Made by a program: the position numbers and the translations under genes | Assembly (NCBI GenBank): GCA_964528055.1 | Contig: CAZGQM010000011.1 | Coordinates: 50,520 to 114,519 of the forward strand | Length of the DNA: 64,000 nucleotides | Origin: Geoanaerobacter sp964528055 | Lineage (GTDB): Bacteria; Desulfobacterota; Desulfuromonadia; Geobacterales; DSM-12255 | Direction of reading: 5' to 3' | The notes under the pieces: model-generated | The model's database searches: none | The model's input: the letters and a program-made list of their open reading frames with translations, nothing else | Told to the model about the DNA's origin: nothing | Shown: positions 33,999 through 41,905 of the stretch, one piece after another | Position numbering within the stretch: position 1 is the stretch's first letter | Layout of the letters: the number at the start of each line of letters is the position of its first letter

Positions 33999-35069
33999 CT
34001 ATAGTTTCTCTAAAGCCAGTACCAGCTGGGCAGAGTCATGCAGGTGCAGTTCCATCTGGGCTACGCAGCAATCACCCATGATTCCCCTGTACGGTTGAAG
34101 CTTAACTGCATCCTTTGCCGTTGTAATCAGACAGTCTGCCCTTTTGTCATTCTTGAGCAGACCAAGCGCTTTCATCTCACGTGGTCCATAGCAGGTATGA
34201 TCTGGAAAGGCAAGCGTGGCAACCAGAGGAACTCCCTCCTCTTCAAGGCTTTCAAAGAAGGCTCTCGGATCCGCTATACCGGCAAATGCAACAGCCCTGC
34301 GTCCCTTTAAGTCATCCAGAGGCATTGTTTTTCCGCCTGCAAGGGGAACCCAGCCGGTAAGGCGATGAGATGAGCTGCATTGCGGAATCCCCGCGACCAT
34401 GTCATCTCTATGCGTCACATCCTTCGGACAACGGGTAAAGAGTATCAGATCAGCCCTCCTGGCCGAAGCTGGAGGCTCCCGAAGTATGCCGGCTGGAAGG
34501 GTTCTGGCGTTGGCAAACGGCTTAGCTGAATCAAGGAGGAGAATATCAAGATCTCTCCTGAGCCGCTGATGCTGAAAGCCGTCGTCCAGTATGAACATAT
34601 CAGGAGAGAGTCGCTCCATGGCAAGAGAGCCGGCCCTGTAACGGTCAGTCCCCATAACCACGATCAATCCGGGTAATGATGAGGCAAGCAGGCACGGCTC
34701 ATCTCCAGCCTCCTCGGGAGTGAGCAGAAGCGCAGCACCATCGGACACGATCCGCGTCTCTCCCTCCAGCGAACCGTTGTAACCACGGGTGAGAACCGCG
34801 ACCCTCTTGCCTCGCTCCATCAGTAGTCGTGCCACGAGCAGAACGGCTGGTGTCTTGCCGGTTCCCCCCATGGTGATGTTACCCACCGAAATAACCGGCC
34901 GGGGGAGGTGAAGGGAAGGGATGATGCCTGTGCTATAGCCAACTGCACGCATACGCATGAACGCTGCATACGGAACCGAGCCAAGCATAAGGAGCGCCAG
35001 AAGTATCCGGTCACCTATCCCCCGACGTTTTCCGGATATCAGCTCCTTGAAATACTCTTCACCCTTCAC
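33999..35069 (-). CDS. lpxK: Tetraacyldisaccharide 4'-kinase
   Basis: A 356-residue P-loop kinase that adds the 4'-phosphate to the lipid A disaccharide at the inner membrane. VGNITMGGTGKTPAVLLVA holds the Walker A loop, VAVLTRGYNG follows, and MFILDDGFQHQRLRRDLDILLLD is the family signature. The N-terminus has a hydrophobic stretch (ILLALLMLGSVPYAAFM) for membrane attachment. It starts with GTG at 35069, overlapping the waaA stop (GTGA). Confidence 0.95.
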   Translation of the reverse strand: MKGEEYFKELISGKRRGIGDRILLALLMLGSVPYAAFMRMRAVGYSTGIIPSLHLPRPVISVGNITMGGTGKTPAVLLVARLLMERGKRVAVLTRGYNGSLEGETRIVSDGAALLLTPEEAGDEPCLLASSLPGLIVVMGTDRYRAGSLAMERLSPDMFILDDGFQHQRLRRDLDILLLDSAKPFANARTLPAGILREPPASARRADLILFTRCPKDVTHRDDMVAGIPQCSSSHRLTGWVPLAGGKTMPLDDLKGRRAVAFAGIADPRAFFESLEEEGVPLVATLAFPDHTCYGPREMKALGLLKNDKRADCLITTAKDAVKLQPYRGIMGDCCVAQMELHLHDSAQLVLALEKL

Positions 35070-36361
35070 ATTTCACCCTTTACTACGCCTTCAATCACCG
35101 CCATATGCCTCTGAGTGGCACCACCATTATCCTTAATCAGACGAATCCCGTTATCTCCCATTGAACGTCGCCCCTCGGTGTCATTGAGAAGTTGTCTGCA
35201 GGCAGAGGCTAAACTGCCAGCATCCTCCACCGCAACTCCTGCACCGTACTCCTTCACCAGTGCGGTAATCTCCCGGAAGTTGCCCATGTGGGGGCCATAG
35301 ATGAGAGGCACCCCCAGAGAGGCCGGTTCAAGCAGGTTATGTCCTCCGGCAGGCACCAGGCTGCCGCCGACAAAGACCAGGTCGGAAAGGCCATAGAACT
35401 GCATCAGCTCCCCGATTGTATCGACAAGGAGTACCTGGCCTGCAAGAAAAAGAGGTGCATCCCCGGAAATCTCGGAGCGGCGGCGGCAGGTCAAGCCCCT
35501 GTCCTGAAGGAGCCCGGCAACCGCTACTGCCCGCTCAGGGTGGCGCGGTACAAGAACCAGAAAGAAGTCCCCCGAAGATTGGAGCAGAGTGCGAAAGGCA
35601 TCTATGACTGCCTCTTCCTCACCCTGATGGGTGCTCCCGGCAGTCAGCACCCTGAGTTCGACCGGGATACCGAACCTACCTCTCAATTCCGCCTTATGGT
35701 CAGAGGAAACGGGGGTCGCCGAAGTATCAAATTTCAGATTGCGTGCCACTACAACCTTCTCAGGGTCAGCCCCAATGGCGATGATTCTCCGGCAGTCCTC
35801 ATCACTCTGCATGCAGAAGCGTGCAACATTTTCCAGAACAGGCCGGAACAGGCAGCGGGCTCGGAGATAACCGGCAAAGGAGCGGTCAGAGATCCGGCCA
35901 TTGGCAATAACAACCGGTATCCCCCTGAACCGAGCTTCGCGAAGGAAATTAGGCCAGAGCTCGGTTTCCATAATAATGACCAGTTCCGGATGTATCTGCC
36001 TCAGTAGACGCCTCACGGCAAATGGATAATCAAAAGGGAAGTAGAGACAGTGATCAACCTCGGCAAATGTCGCGGCAACCCCGCGTCCGGTCTCTGTCAT
36101 GGTGGAGAGAATCAGGCGTTTTTCAGGGTAATGCGCCTTGATCGACCTGAGAAGCGGCCTGACGGCAATGGTCTCTCCTACCGACACGGCATGGACCCAG
36201 ATCGGTCGGCTCTCCCCCTTTGCCGAAGCAGTGTTGTCAGCAATGAAACCGAACCGCTCTGAAAGCGCTGCCGACCTCCCTCTGCTTACTGACCGGTAGA
36301 GGTGATAGGCCACCACAAAAGGCAATACCAGGTGGAGGAGAATATTATAGAATAGGTACAT
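35066..36361 (-). CDS. waaA: 3-deoxy-D-manno-octulosonic acid (Kdo) transferase
   Basis: A 431-residue GT-B transferase of family 30 with an N-terminal membrane anchor (FYNILLHLVLPFVVAYHLY). WVHAVSVGETIAVRPLLRS, MTETGRGVA and IIMETELWPNFL are diagnostic of WaaA/KdtA, and FVGGSLVPAGGHNLLEPASLG forms the CMP-Kdo-binding part. It adds Kdo to lipid IVA. The number of Kdo residues transferred cannot be judged. CMP-Kdo synthesis genes (kdsA, kdsB) are outside the window. Confidence 0.95.
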   Translation of the reverse strand: MYLFYNILLHLVLPFVVAYHLYRSVSRGRSAALSERFGFIADNTASAKGESRPIWVHAVSVGETIAVRPLLRSIKAHYPEKRLILSTMTETGRGVAATFAEVDHCLYFPFDYPFAVRRLLRQIHPELVIIMETELWPNFLREARFRGIPVVIANGRISDRSFAGYLRARCLFRPVLENVARFCMQSDEDCRRIIAIGADPEKVVVARNLKFDTSATPVSSDHKAELRGRFGIPVELRVLTAGSTHQGEEEAVIDAFRTLLQSSGDFFLVLVPRHPERAVAVAGLLQDRGLTCRRRSEISGDAPLFLAGQVLLVDTIGELMQFYGLSDLVFVGGSLVPAGGHNLLEPASLGVPLIYGPHMGNFREITALVKEYGAGVAVEDAGSLASACRQLLNDTEGRRSMGDNGIRLIKDNGGATQRHMAVIEGVVKGEM

Positions 36362-36405
36362 TATAAGCTGAGCCTCTGCTGTACTTCGGGGACGGGGTGT
36401 GAGAA

Positions 36406-37098
36406 TCAGGCTTTGCCGGTTCCCGGTCCCTGGCTCCCAGTACCGACGTATTCATCCGCCCTGGTCGTCGCATCTTTAAGCGCATTCTCGATCCGAGAAC
36501 GAAACGACTCCATATCTTCACCCTCTTGAAAGCGAAGCGGCTCTCCTATAACAAAAACTCCCCGTGAAAAGGGATACGGGATGAGGAAGCGGTCCCAGCT
36601 TGTGCAGCGTAAGCAGGGAGAGGCGCTGAATACTACCGGCACAACCGCCCTGCCACTCATCCTAGCCACATGGGCAATGCCCGGCTTCAGCTGCTCTGCC
36701 GGGCCGCGCGGCCCGTCCGGGGTAATGGCGACGTCATTGTCCTCTTTCAGCAGTTGAAGCATCTCTCGGTAAGCCTCCCTCCCCCCCCTGGAAGAGGACC
36801 CCCTCACCAGACCGAAGCCAAAACAGTCCATGACATCGGCAATCAGCTGACCGTCACGATGAGAGCCGATCAGGACATGCATCCGTTTCCCAGGGTAGAC
36901 AAACGGGATCATCAACAGCCTGCCATGCCAGAAGATCCCGATGAAACCCTCCCCTCTTCGGGTAAAATCGGTGATTATTTCGTTGCCGATCACTCGAATG
37001 CGCATGGTAAGGCGCAGCAACCTCAGCAAAATGTATATCAGTATTGCCAGGGGCCTGCCGGAGAGTTTGCGGACCAATTTTCGACGTATCTCTTTCAT
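36406..37098 (-). CDS. DUF374-type lysophospholipid acyltransferase-superfamily protein
   Basis: A 230-residue protein with an N-terminal membrane helix (LAILIYILLRLLRLTMRI). GSHRDGQLIADVMDCFGFG, RGSSSRGGREAYREM and ITPDGPRGPAEQL are the conserved blocks of the DUF374 branch of the acyltransferase superfamily. Because it sits between lpxB and waaA, it may perform a late acylation of lipid A. No LpxL/LpxM-type gene was recognised here, which strengthens that idea without proving it. Confidence 0.82.
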   Translation of the reverse strand: MKEIRRKLVRKLSGRPLAILIYILLRLLRLTMRIRVIGNEIITDFTRRGEGFIGIFWHGRLLMIPFVYPGKRMHVLIGSHRDGQLIADVMDCFGFGLVRGSSSRGGREAYREMLQLLKEDNDVAITPDGPRGPAEQLKPGIAHVARMSGRAVVPVVFSASPCLRCTSWDRFLIPYPFSRGVFVIGEPLRFQEGEDMESFRSRIENALKDATTRADEYVGTGSQGPGTGKA

Positions 37099-37159
37099 TC
37101 CTTCATGCTCACGGGTTCACAGATTCGTCATTCCAGAAAGTGCATAGCGGTTTATAGCT

Positions 37160-38314
37160 TCACGAATGCGTTGAGTCCTTTTGTATCAGTTCAATTGCAA
37201 GCTTGGCCACCCTCTGCGAAGCGCCTCCATCCCCCAAGAGCCCCCTTACCTTGAGAAGCTTTTGCCTGATACCATCTGAATAGCCGGTATCAGTGAGCAT
37301 TCTGACCAGTTCATCGGCTATCTTGGCGGGCTCGGCATCGTGTTGGGTCAGTTCCGGCACCACCCTTTCACCTGATACTATGTTACTGATGCCTATGTGG
37401 TCCACACGGATGAGCCTCATCCCAATCAAGTAAGTAATTGGTGAGACCTTATAGATTATCACCATCGGTACCCCAAGAAGGGCTATCTCCATCGTGACGG
37501 TTCCAGAGACCGTGATGATGGCGTCGCACGACTGTATCACATCGTGGACCTGCCCTTCCACGAGGGTAATCTTGAGCCCGCTCTCTGCAATCTGGGGTTC
37601 GAGGTCTTCCTTTGCCAGGCTGGAGGCCATGGGAAGGACATACTGCACATCGGGAAAACGCCCCTGCAGGCGTTTCACCGTCTCAAGTATCACCGGGAAG
37701 AGCCGCTTGACCTCTCCACGCCGGCTCCCCGGGAAAAGCCCCACAGTACGCCGCTCCGGATGGAGTCCGCAGGCGGAACGGGCCTCGGCTGCCGACATGG
37801 TCGAGCGGACCATGTCCACCAGCGGGTGGCCTACAAAGGTCACCGGTAGTCCTGCCCTCTCGTAATAGGGAACCTCGAAGGGAAAAACCACCGCCATATG
37901 GTCCACGAGTCGGGCAATTGTATGCACCCGGCCACTACGCCAGGCCCAGACCTGAGGGCTGATGTAGTACAGGACCTTGACCCCCGCCCTCTTCGCTACC
38001 CGTGCCAGCAGGAGATTGAAATCAGGATAATCGATGAGGATGAGCAGTTGTGGAGGATCCCGCCGGATAATATCGCGCATTGCCAGAAAGGCACGGGCTA
38101 TGACGCCAAAGTGCGCGACAACCTCGACCAGCCCTACTACGGCCATATCGGCGGCATCCACAATGGTGGAGACTCCAGCCTCGCGCATCCTCTCTCCCCC
38201 AATTCCGAGAAAGGTGACATCCGGCTGTAAGCTACGGGTCTCATTCACCAACCGTGCGCCATACATGTCGCCGGACGCCTCGCCGGCCACAATCATGATC
38301 CGTTTAGCCTTCAC
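37160..38314 (-). CDS. lpxB: Lipid-A-disaccharide synthase
   Basis: A 384-residue GT-B enzyme of family 19. IMIVAGEASGDMYGARLVNE is the signature start, LLILIDYPDFNLLLARVAKRAGV and YYISPQVWAWRSGRV follow, and LLPGSR-like LFPGSRRGEVKRLFP binds the UDP moiety. SGTVTMEIALLGVPMVIIYKV closes the donor site. It joins UDP-diacyl sugar and lipid X to the disaccharide. It starts with GTG at 38314 and is separated from the aminotransferase gene by 71 bases containing a strong hairpin. Confidence 0.96.
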   Translation of the reverse strand: MKAKRIMIVAGEASGDMYGARLVNETRSLQPDVTFLGIGGERMREAGVSTIVDAADMAVVGLVEVVAHFGVIARAFLAMRDIIRRDPPQLLILIDYPDFNLLLARVAKRAGVKVLYYISPQVWAWRSGRVHTIARLVDHMAVVFPFEVPYYERAGLPVTFVGHPLVDMVRSTMSAAEARSACGLHPERRTVGLFPGSRRGEVKRLFPVILETVKRLQGRFPDVQYVLPMASSLAKEDLEPQIAESGLKITLVEGQVHDVIQSCDAIITVSGTVTMEIALLGVPMVIIYKVSPITYLIGMRLIRVDHIGISNIVSGERVVPELTQHDAEPAKIADELVRMLTDTGYSDGIRQKLLKVRGLLGDGGASQRVAKLAIELIQKDSTHS

Positions 38315-38335
38315 TGAACACCCTGTATAAAACGT

Positions 38336-38358
38336 GAGACGCCCCGACGGGGCGTCTC
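38336..38358. terminator. Perfect 10-bp hairpin between the aminotransferase gene and lpxB
   Basis: The inverted repeat GAGACGCCCC / GGGGCGTCTC has a three-base loop and lies between the stop of the gnnB-like gene and the GTG of lpxB. On the minus strand only a weak run (ACGTTTTATAC) follows, so it is not an ideal intrinsic terminator. It may attenuate or stabilise the lipid A message. It is the strongest structure in this part of the operon. Confidence 0.5.
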
Positions 38359-38385
38359 TATCAATAGGATTTCATATGACTAGAG

Positions 38386-39477
38386 TCACACTACGGACTT
38401 CACAACCTCCACCACCTGCAGCACCTGTTCCTCGGTCATTTCGGGGAAAACCGGGAGCGACATGCAACGCCCTGACACATCTTCGGAGACAGGCAGTGAG
38501 ATAGAGGCGAAATCGGCGGCAAAGACCTCCTGGCGGTGAAGGGGGATCGGATAGTAGACGGCAGAGGCAATCTGAGCCTTAGTTAACGCTTCCATCACTG
38601 CATCGCGCTTATCGGTCAGAGTAGTATACTGATGATAGACATGCCTGCCAACACCATCCTCAGACGGAGGAGTCAGGCAGGAGCCTGCCAACAGTGAACT
38701 GTAGAGGTGGGCAACCCTGCGCCTGCCGGTACTGAACTCCTCGATCCGCTTGAGCTTTATCCGGAGTATCACTGCCTGGAGTTCATCCAGACGGCTGTTA
38801 TATCCGATTACATGGTGATGGTAGCGAACCTTGCTGCCATGGTTGCGAAGCACCTTGATCTGTTCTGCAATACCGTCGTCATTGGTTGTTATCAGGCCGC
38901 CATCTCCGTAACAGCCGAGGTTCTTGCTCGGGAAGAAGCTGAAACAGCCAGCTGCGCCCCATGCACCGGTCATGGTCCCATCAATGTCGGCACCGAATGA
39001 TTGTGCACAGTCCTCAATGAGAATCAGCCCCCTGCGACGGCAGATCTCGCCGATTTCCTTCAGATCCGCTGGCTGACCAAAAAGATGAACCGGCAGAACT
39101 GCCTTGGTTCGCGGTGTAATGGCCTTTTCTATAAGGGACGGCACAATGTTGAAGCACTTCGGATCGATATCAACAAAAACCGGGGTAGCGCCTACATAAC
39201 GGATGGCCTCGGCAGTGGCGATGAAGGTGAACGGTGTGGTGATCACCTCATCACCGGATCCGACCCCTGCAGCCGCCAAGGCCAGATGGAGCGCATCGGT
39301 ACCTGATGCGCAGCTTATGGCATGCTTCACCCCCAGATAGGCGGCAGTCTCCTTTTCCAATGCCGAAACGTTCGGCCCGAGGATGAACTGAGTATTCTCC
39401 AGCGCAGCAAGAATGCCTGCATCGATTTCATCTTTGAGAGCATGGTATTGCCCTTTCAAATCGACCATTGGAATCAT
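38386..39477 (-). CDS. gnnB: DegT/DnrJ aminotransferase, candidate GnnB
   Basis: A 363-residue PLP aminotransferase. IPMVDLKGQYHALKDEIDAG and ISCASGTDALHLALAA open the fold, LILIEDCAQSFGAD follows, and FSFFPSKNLGCYGDGGLITT holds the PLP lysine. By itself it could be any UDP-3-keto sugar transaminase (WbpE-like). Its place directly after an oxidoreductase and lpxA, and before lpxB, matches GnnB of Acidithiobacillus and Leptospira, which makes UDP-2-acetamido-3-amino-glucose for amide-linked lipid A. ATG at 39477 follows AAAGGAG. Confidence 0.75.
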   Translation of the reverse strand: MIPMVDLKGQYHALKDEIDAGILAALENTQFILGPNVSALEKETAAYLGVKHAISCASGTDALHLALAAAGVGSGDEVITTPFTFIATAEAIRYVGATPVFVDIDPKCFNIVPSLIEKAITPRTKAVLPVHLFGQPADLKEIGEICRRRGLILIEDCAQSFGADIDGTMTGAWGAAGCFSFFPSKNLGCYGDGGLITTNDDGIAEQIKVLRNHGSKVRYHHHVIGYNSRLDELQAVILRIKLKRIEEFSTGRRRVAHLYSSLLAGSCLTPPSEDGVGRHVYHQYTTLTDKRDAVMEALTKAQIASAVYYPIPLHRQEVFAADFASISLPVSEDVSGRCMSLPVFPEMTEEQVLQVVEVVKSVV

Positions 39478-39505
39478 TGAACTATCTCCTTTTCATCCTT
39501 CACAT

Positions 39506-40441
39506 TTATCCTTTCACTGCCTTTTCGATCATCAATGCCGCTTCCAGAGCCCTGGCACCGTCCTCTCCCGTAACTTGAGGTATGCTCCCGGTGCGAACGG
39601 ATGAGAGAAACGAGAAGATCTCGTCACGCAAGGGATCAGAAGCGGGAAACGACTCTTCATCTCTCGACAGATTAGGAAGACCAGGCATCTGCTCACCCTC
39701 ACCTTTTGAGAGCCTGGTGATCTTACGATCCTGAAAATCCACGTTCAGGTAGGAATCTTCCTGATAGATCCTCATCCGCCGCTCGCTCTTAAGGCTTATA
39801 CGACTGGCTGTAACGTTGGCAACGCAGCCATTTTCGAATTCGAGCCGGGCGTTTGCAATGTCGATCTCATTGCTGTAGACCGGCGCACCTGTTGCGCGCA
39901 CCTCACGAATCGGAGATTTTACGAGCGAAAGTATGATATCCAGATCATGAATCATAAGATCCAGAATGATGCTGACGTCAGTGCCCCTTGCCTTGAAAGG
40001 GCCTATACGGCTTGCTTCGATAAATCGCGGAGTTGTCAACCGGTCCCTGAGTTGGGCATAGACCGGGTTGAACCTTTCCAGAAAACCTATCTGCAGGAGA
40101 CAACCCTTTTCACGCGAAAGGCGGTTTAACTCCTTTGCCTCATCCAGGGTTGCAGTCATCGGCTTTTCCAGCAGTACATGAACCCCGCGGGAGAGGAAGA
40201 ACTCGGCAACCTCGAAATGTGCGATGGTCGGAACCACGATACTTACCAGATCGACCTGGCCTGCCAGCTCGCGGTAATCGGTCAGCCCCCGAGTTGACAA
40301 AGAAGCGGCGACATCCTCGACTCGTGCCGTATCCGCATCCACCACGGCAGCAAGTTCGACATTTTCAGAGGCGGCATACTTGTCGGCGTGAAACTTCCCC
40401 AGGTAGCCGACCCCGACAACTGCGGCGCGAAGCAGGCTCAT
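39506..40441 (-). CDS. gnnA: Gfo/Idh/MocA oxidoreductase, candidate GnnA
   Basis: A 311-residue NAD-dependent sugar dehydrogenase. AAVVGVGYLGKFHADKYA is the Rossmann loop, and HVLLEKPMTATLDEAKEL carries the conserved Lys of the EKP motif. LDLMIHDLDIILSLV contributes the His-containing catalytic segment. I use ATG at 40441 (ATGA overlap with the lpxA stop), not the TTG three codons earlier. Beside lpxA and the aminotransferase it would oxidise C3 of UDP-GlcNAc, giving the substrate for amination. The assignment depends on context. Confidence 0.75.
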   Translation of the reverse strand: MSLLRAAVVGVGYLGKFHADKYAASENVELAAVVDADTARVEDVAASLSTRGLTDYRELAGQVDLVSIVVPTIAHFEVAEFFLSRGVHVLLEKPMTATLDEAKELNRLSREKGCLLQIGFLERFNPVYAQLRDRLTTPRFIEASRIGPFKARGTDVSIILDLMIHDLDIILSLVKSPIREVRATGAPVYSNEIDIANARLEFENGCVANVTASRISLKSERRMRIYQEDSYLNVDFQDRKITRLSKGEGEQMPGLPNLSRDEESFPASDPLRDEIFSFLSSVRTGSIPQVTGEDGARALEAALMIEKAVKG

Positions 40442-41223
40442 GGCTTGCAAATCCCGCGAGCGGATTTTTCAATAAAGTCGATGAAATAATTCAATTCCGG
40501 ACTCTGTCGGATGCCGTTCCTCATTTTTGCAAGTGCATCCGGCAGCTTGAGCTTGGAAAATGCAAGTATACGATAGGCCCTTCTGAGATCCAATATAAGC
40601 TCAGGAGAGAACCCGCGTCGCTTCAGGCCGATCAGATTGAGACCTCGAAGCGAAGCGTCACGCTTTTCACAGGTGGCGGCAATGGTGTAGGGCGGAATGT
40701 CATGCCCTACCATGGTACCCCCGCCGATCATCACGTAGCCCCCTATCCTTACGAATTGATGAATGGCAACAAGCCCGCCGAATATCGCGAAGCTGTCAAC
40801 GGTTACGTGGCCAGCCAGTGTAGCGGCGTTTGCCATAACAATGCCATCACCGAGAATGCAGTCGTGGGCCACATGCGAGTAGGCCATCAGCATGTTGTTA
40901 CTGCCGATAACCGTCTGTTTCCGCCCGGAAGGTGTACCGCGGTGAATGGTAGCAAACTCCCTGATGATGTTCCGGTCCCCGATCATCACAAGGGTCTCCT
41001 CACCCTTGTACTTCAAATCCTGGGGAGGAGCTCCTATGGAGGTCATCTGAGAGATCCGGTTCTCTTCTCCGATGGTTGTCCAGCCGTCAATGACCGTATG
41101 GGCTCCGATGGTCGTTCCACGACCGATTCTTACATGTTCTCCGATGACAACATAGGGGCCGACCTCCACATCGGATGCCAGCTCAGCGCCGGGGTGAACA
41201 ATGGCTGTTGGATGTATCATCAT
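40438..41223 (-). CDS. lpxA: UDP-N-acetylglucosamine O-acyltransferase (or UDP-GlcNAc3N N-acyltransferase)
   Basis: A 261-residue left-handed beta-helix trimeric acyltransferase, the first lipid A step. Hexapeptide repeats run through residues 1 to about 185, and YSHVAHDC places the catalytic His at 120. IGAPPQDLKYKGEET replaces the E. coli IGEVNQDLKY version. The C-terminal helical part (LIGLKRRGFSPELILDLRRAY) is normal. With gnnA and gnnB downstream it may use an amino-substituted UDP-sugar and form an amide instead of an ester. Confidence 0.95.
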   Translation of the reverse strand: MMIHPTAIVHPGAELASDVEVGPYVVIGEHVRIGRGTTIGAHTVIDGWTTIGEENRISQMTSIGAPPQDLKYKGEETLVMIGDRNIIREFATIHRGTPSGRKQTVIGSNNMLMAYSHVAHDCILGDGIVMANAATLAGHVTVDSFAIFGGLVAIHQFVRIGGYVMIGGGTMVGHDIPPYTIAATCEKRDASLRGLNLIGLKRRGFSPELILDLRRAYRILAFSKLKLPDALAKMRNGIRQSPELNYFIDFIEKSARGICKP

Positions 41224-41232
41224 GGTATCCTT

Positions 41233-41373
41233 TGTGGCTCTCGCAAAACTGTTGTCGGGCTATTCTACTCAGTTGTGGTCCGCTCGAGAATTCGACGTAC
41301 TGAATGTACACCTCACCTGCGGATCGCCTGAGCCTTGACTAGCGGCCTCCTTATCAATTTGCAGGAGCCTCCT
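41233..41373. repeat. Long imperfect palindrome between fabZ and lpxA
   Basis: The 158-base gap holds an imperfect inverted repeat about 134 bases long, centred on 41302-41303. Matching arm pairs are GGCTC (41236) with GAGCC (41365), CTCAG (41268) with CTGAG (41328), TCCGC (41279) with GCGGA (41319), and GTAC (41297) with GTAC (41305). All centres agree within about three bases. The outer ends (GGCTCTCGCAAAACTG and the complement of CAATTTGCAGGAGCC) resemble each other. It could be a dispersed intergenic repeat or a long mRNA hairpin. Only one copy was seen. Confidence 0.7.
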
Positions 41374-41381
41374 TTAGTAAG

Positions 41382-41828
41382 TTACTCTCTGTTCATGTCG
41401 GCAAAGGTTGCCTTGAGATCGGCTTCTGTCGCCAGCTTGTCTTCGACAAAGACCTTGCCTTTGAAGACCCACATCCCCCGCTTGCAGGCCTGCACATCCA
41501 TCTCGATCCTCAGCTGGTCACCCGGGACAACAGGCTTGCGAAATTTTGCATTGTCGATGGAGACAAAGTAGCAAACCTTTTTGCGTACCTCATCATCAGA
41601 GGCCAGATAGGCAAGTATCCCGCCGACCTGAGCCATGGCCTCTATAATCAGAACGCCAGGCATGACCGGATGACCGGGAAAGTGACCTGGGAAAAACGGC
41701 TCATTAATGGTCACGTTCTTGATGGCAACGATCCGCTTCCCCGGTTCGTGCTCAATTACACGGTCTACCAAGAGAAATGGGTGACGGTGAGGCAGTATCT
41801 TCATAATCTGGTTAATGTCAAGCAGCAT
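41382..41828 (-). CDS. fabZ: 3-hydroxyacyl-ACP dehydratase FabZ
   Basis: A 148-residue hotdog-fold dehydratase of fatty acid synthesis. NEPFFPGHFPGHPVMPGV contains the catalytic His49, and the following VLIIEAMAQVGG holds Glu63. It draws 3-hydroxyacyl-ACP toward fatty acid elongation, balancing supply for LpxA and LpxD, which explains its location. AAGGAGG precedes the ATG at 41828. Length is typical. Confidence 0.96.
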   Translation of the reverse strand: MLLDINQIMKILPHRHPFLLVDRVIEHEPGKRIVAIKNVTINEPFFPGHFPGHPVMPGVLIIEAMAQVGGILAYLASDDEVRKKVCYFVSIDNAKFRKPVVPGDQLRIEMDVQACKRGMWVFKGKVFVEDKLATEADLKATFADMNRE

Positions 41829-41905
41829 GGCTTACCTCCTTCAAAATCCGTTTAAATAAACTCGGAATTCTGTACCGAGAACAGGGCAAATGCAGAGACG
41901 GTTAA

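Noticed and set aside
40135..41331. A 398-codon open frame on the plus strand
   Set aside because: It is antisense to the gnnA-like gene and lpxA; the translated sequence is low in recognisable motifs and rich in Arg, Pro and His as expected for a shadow frame.
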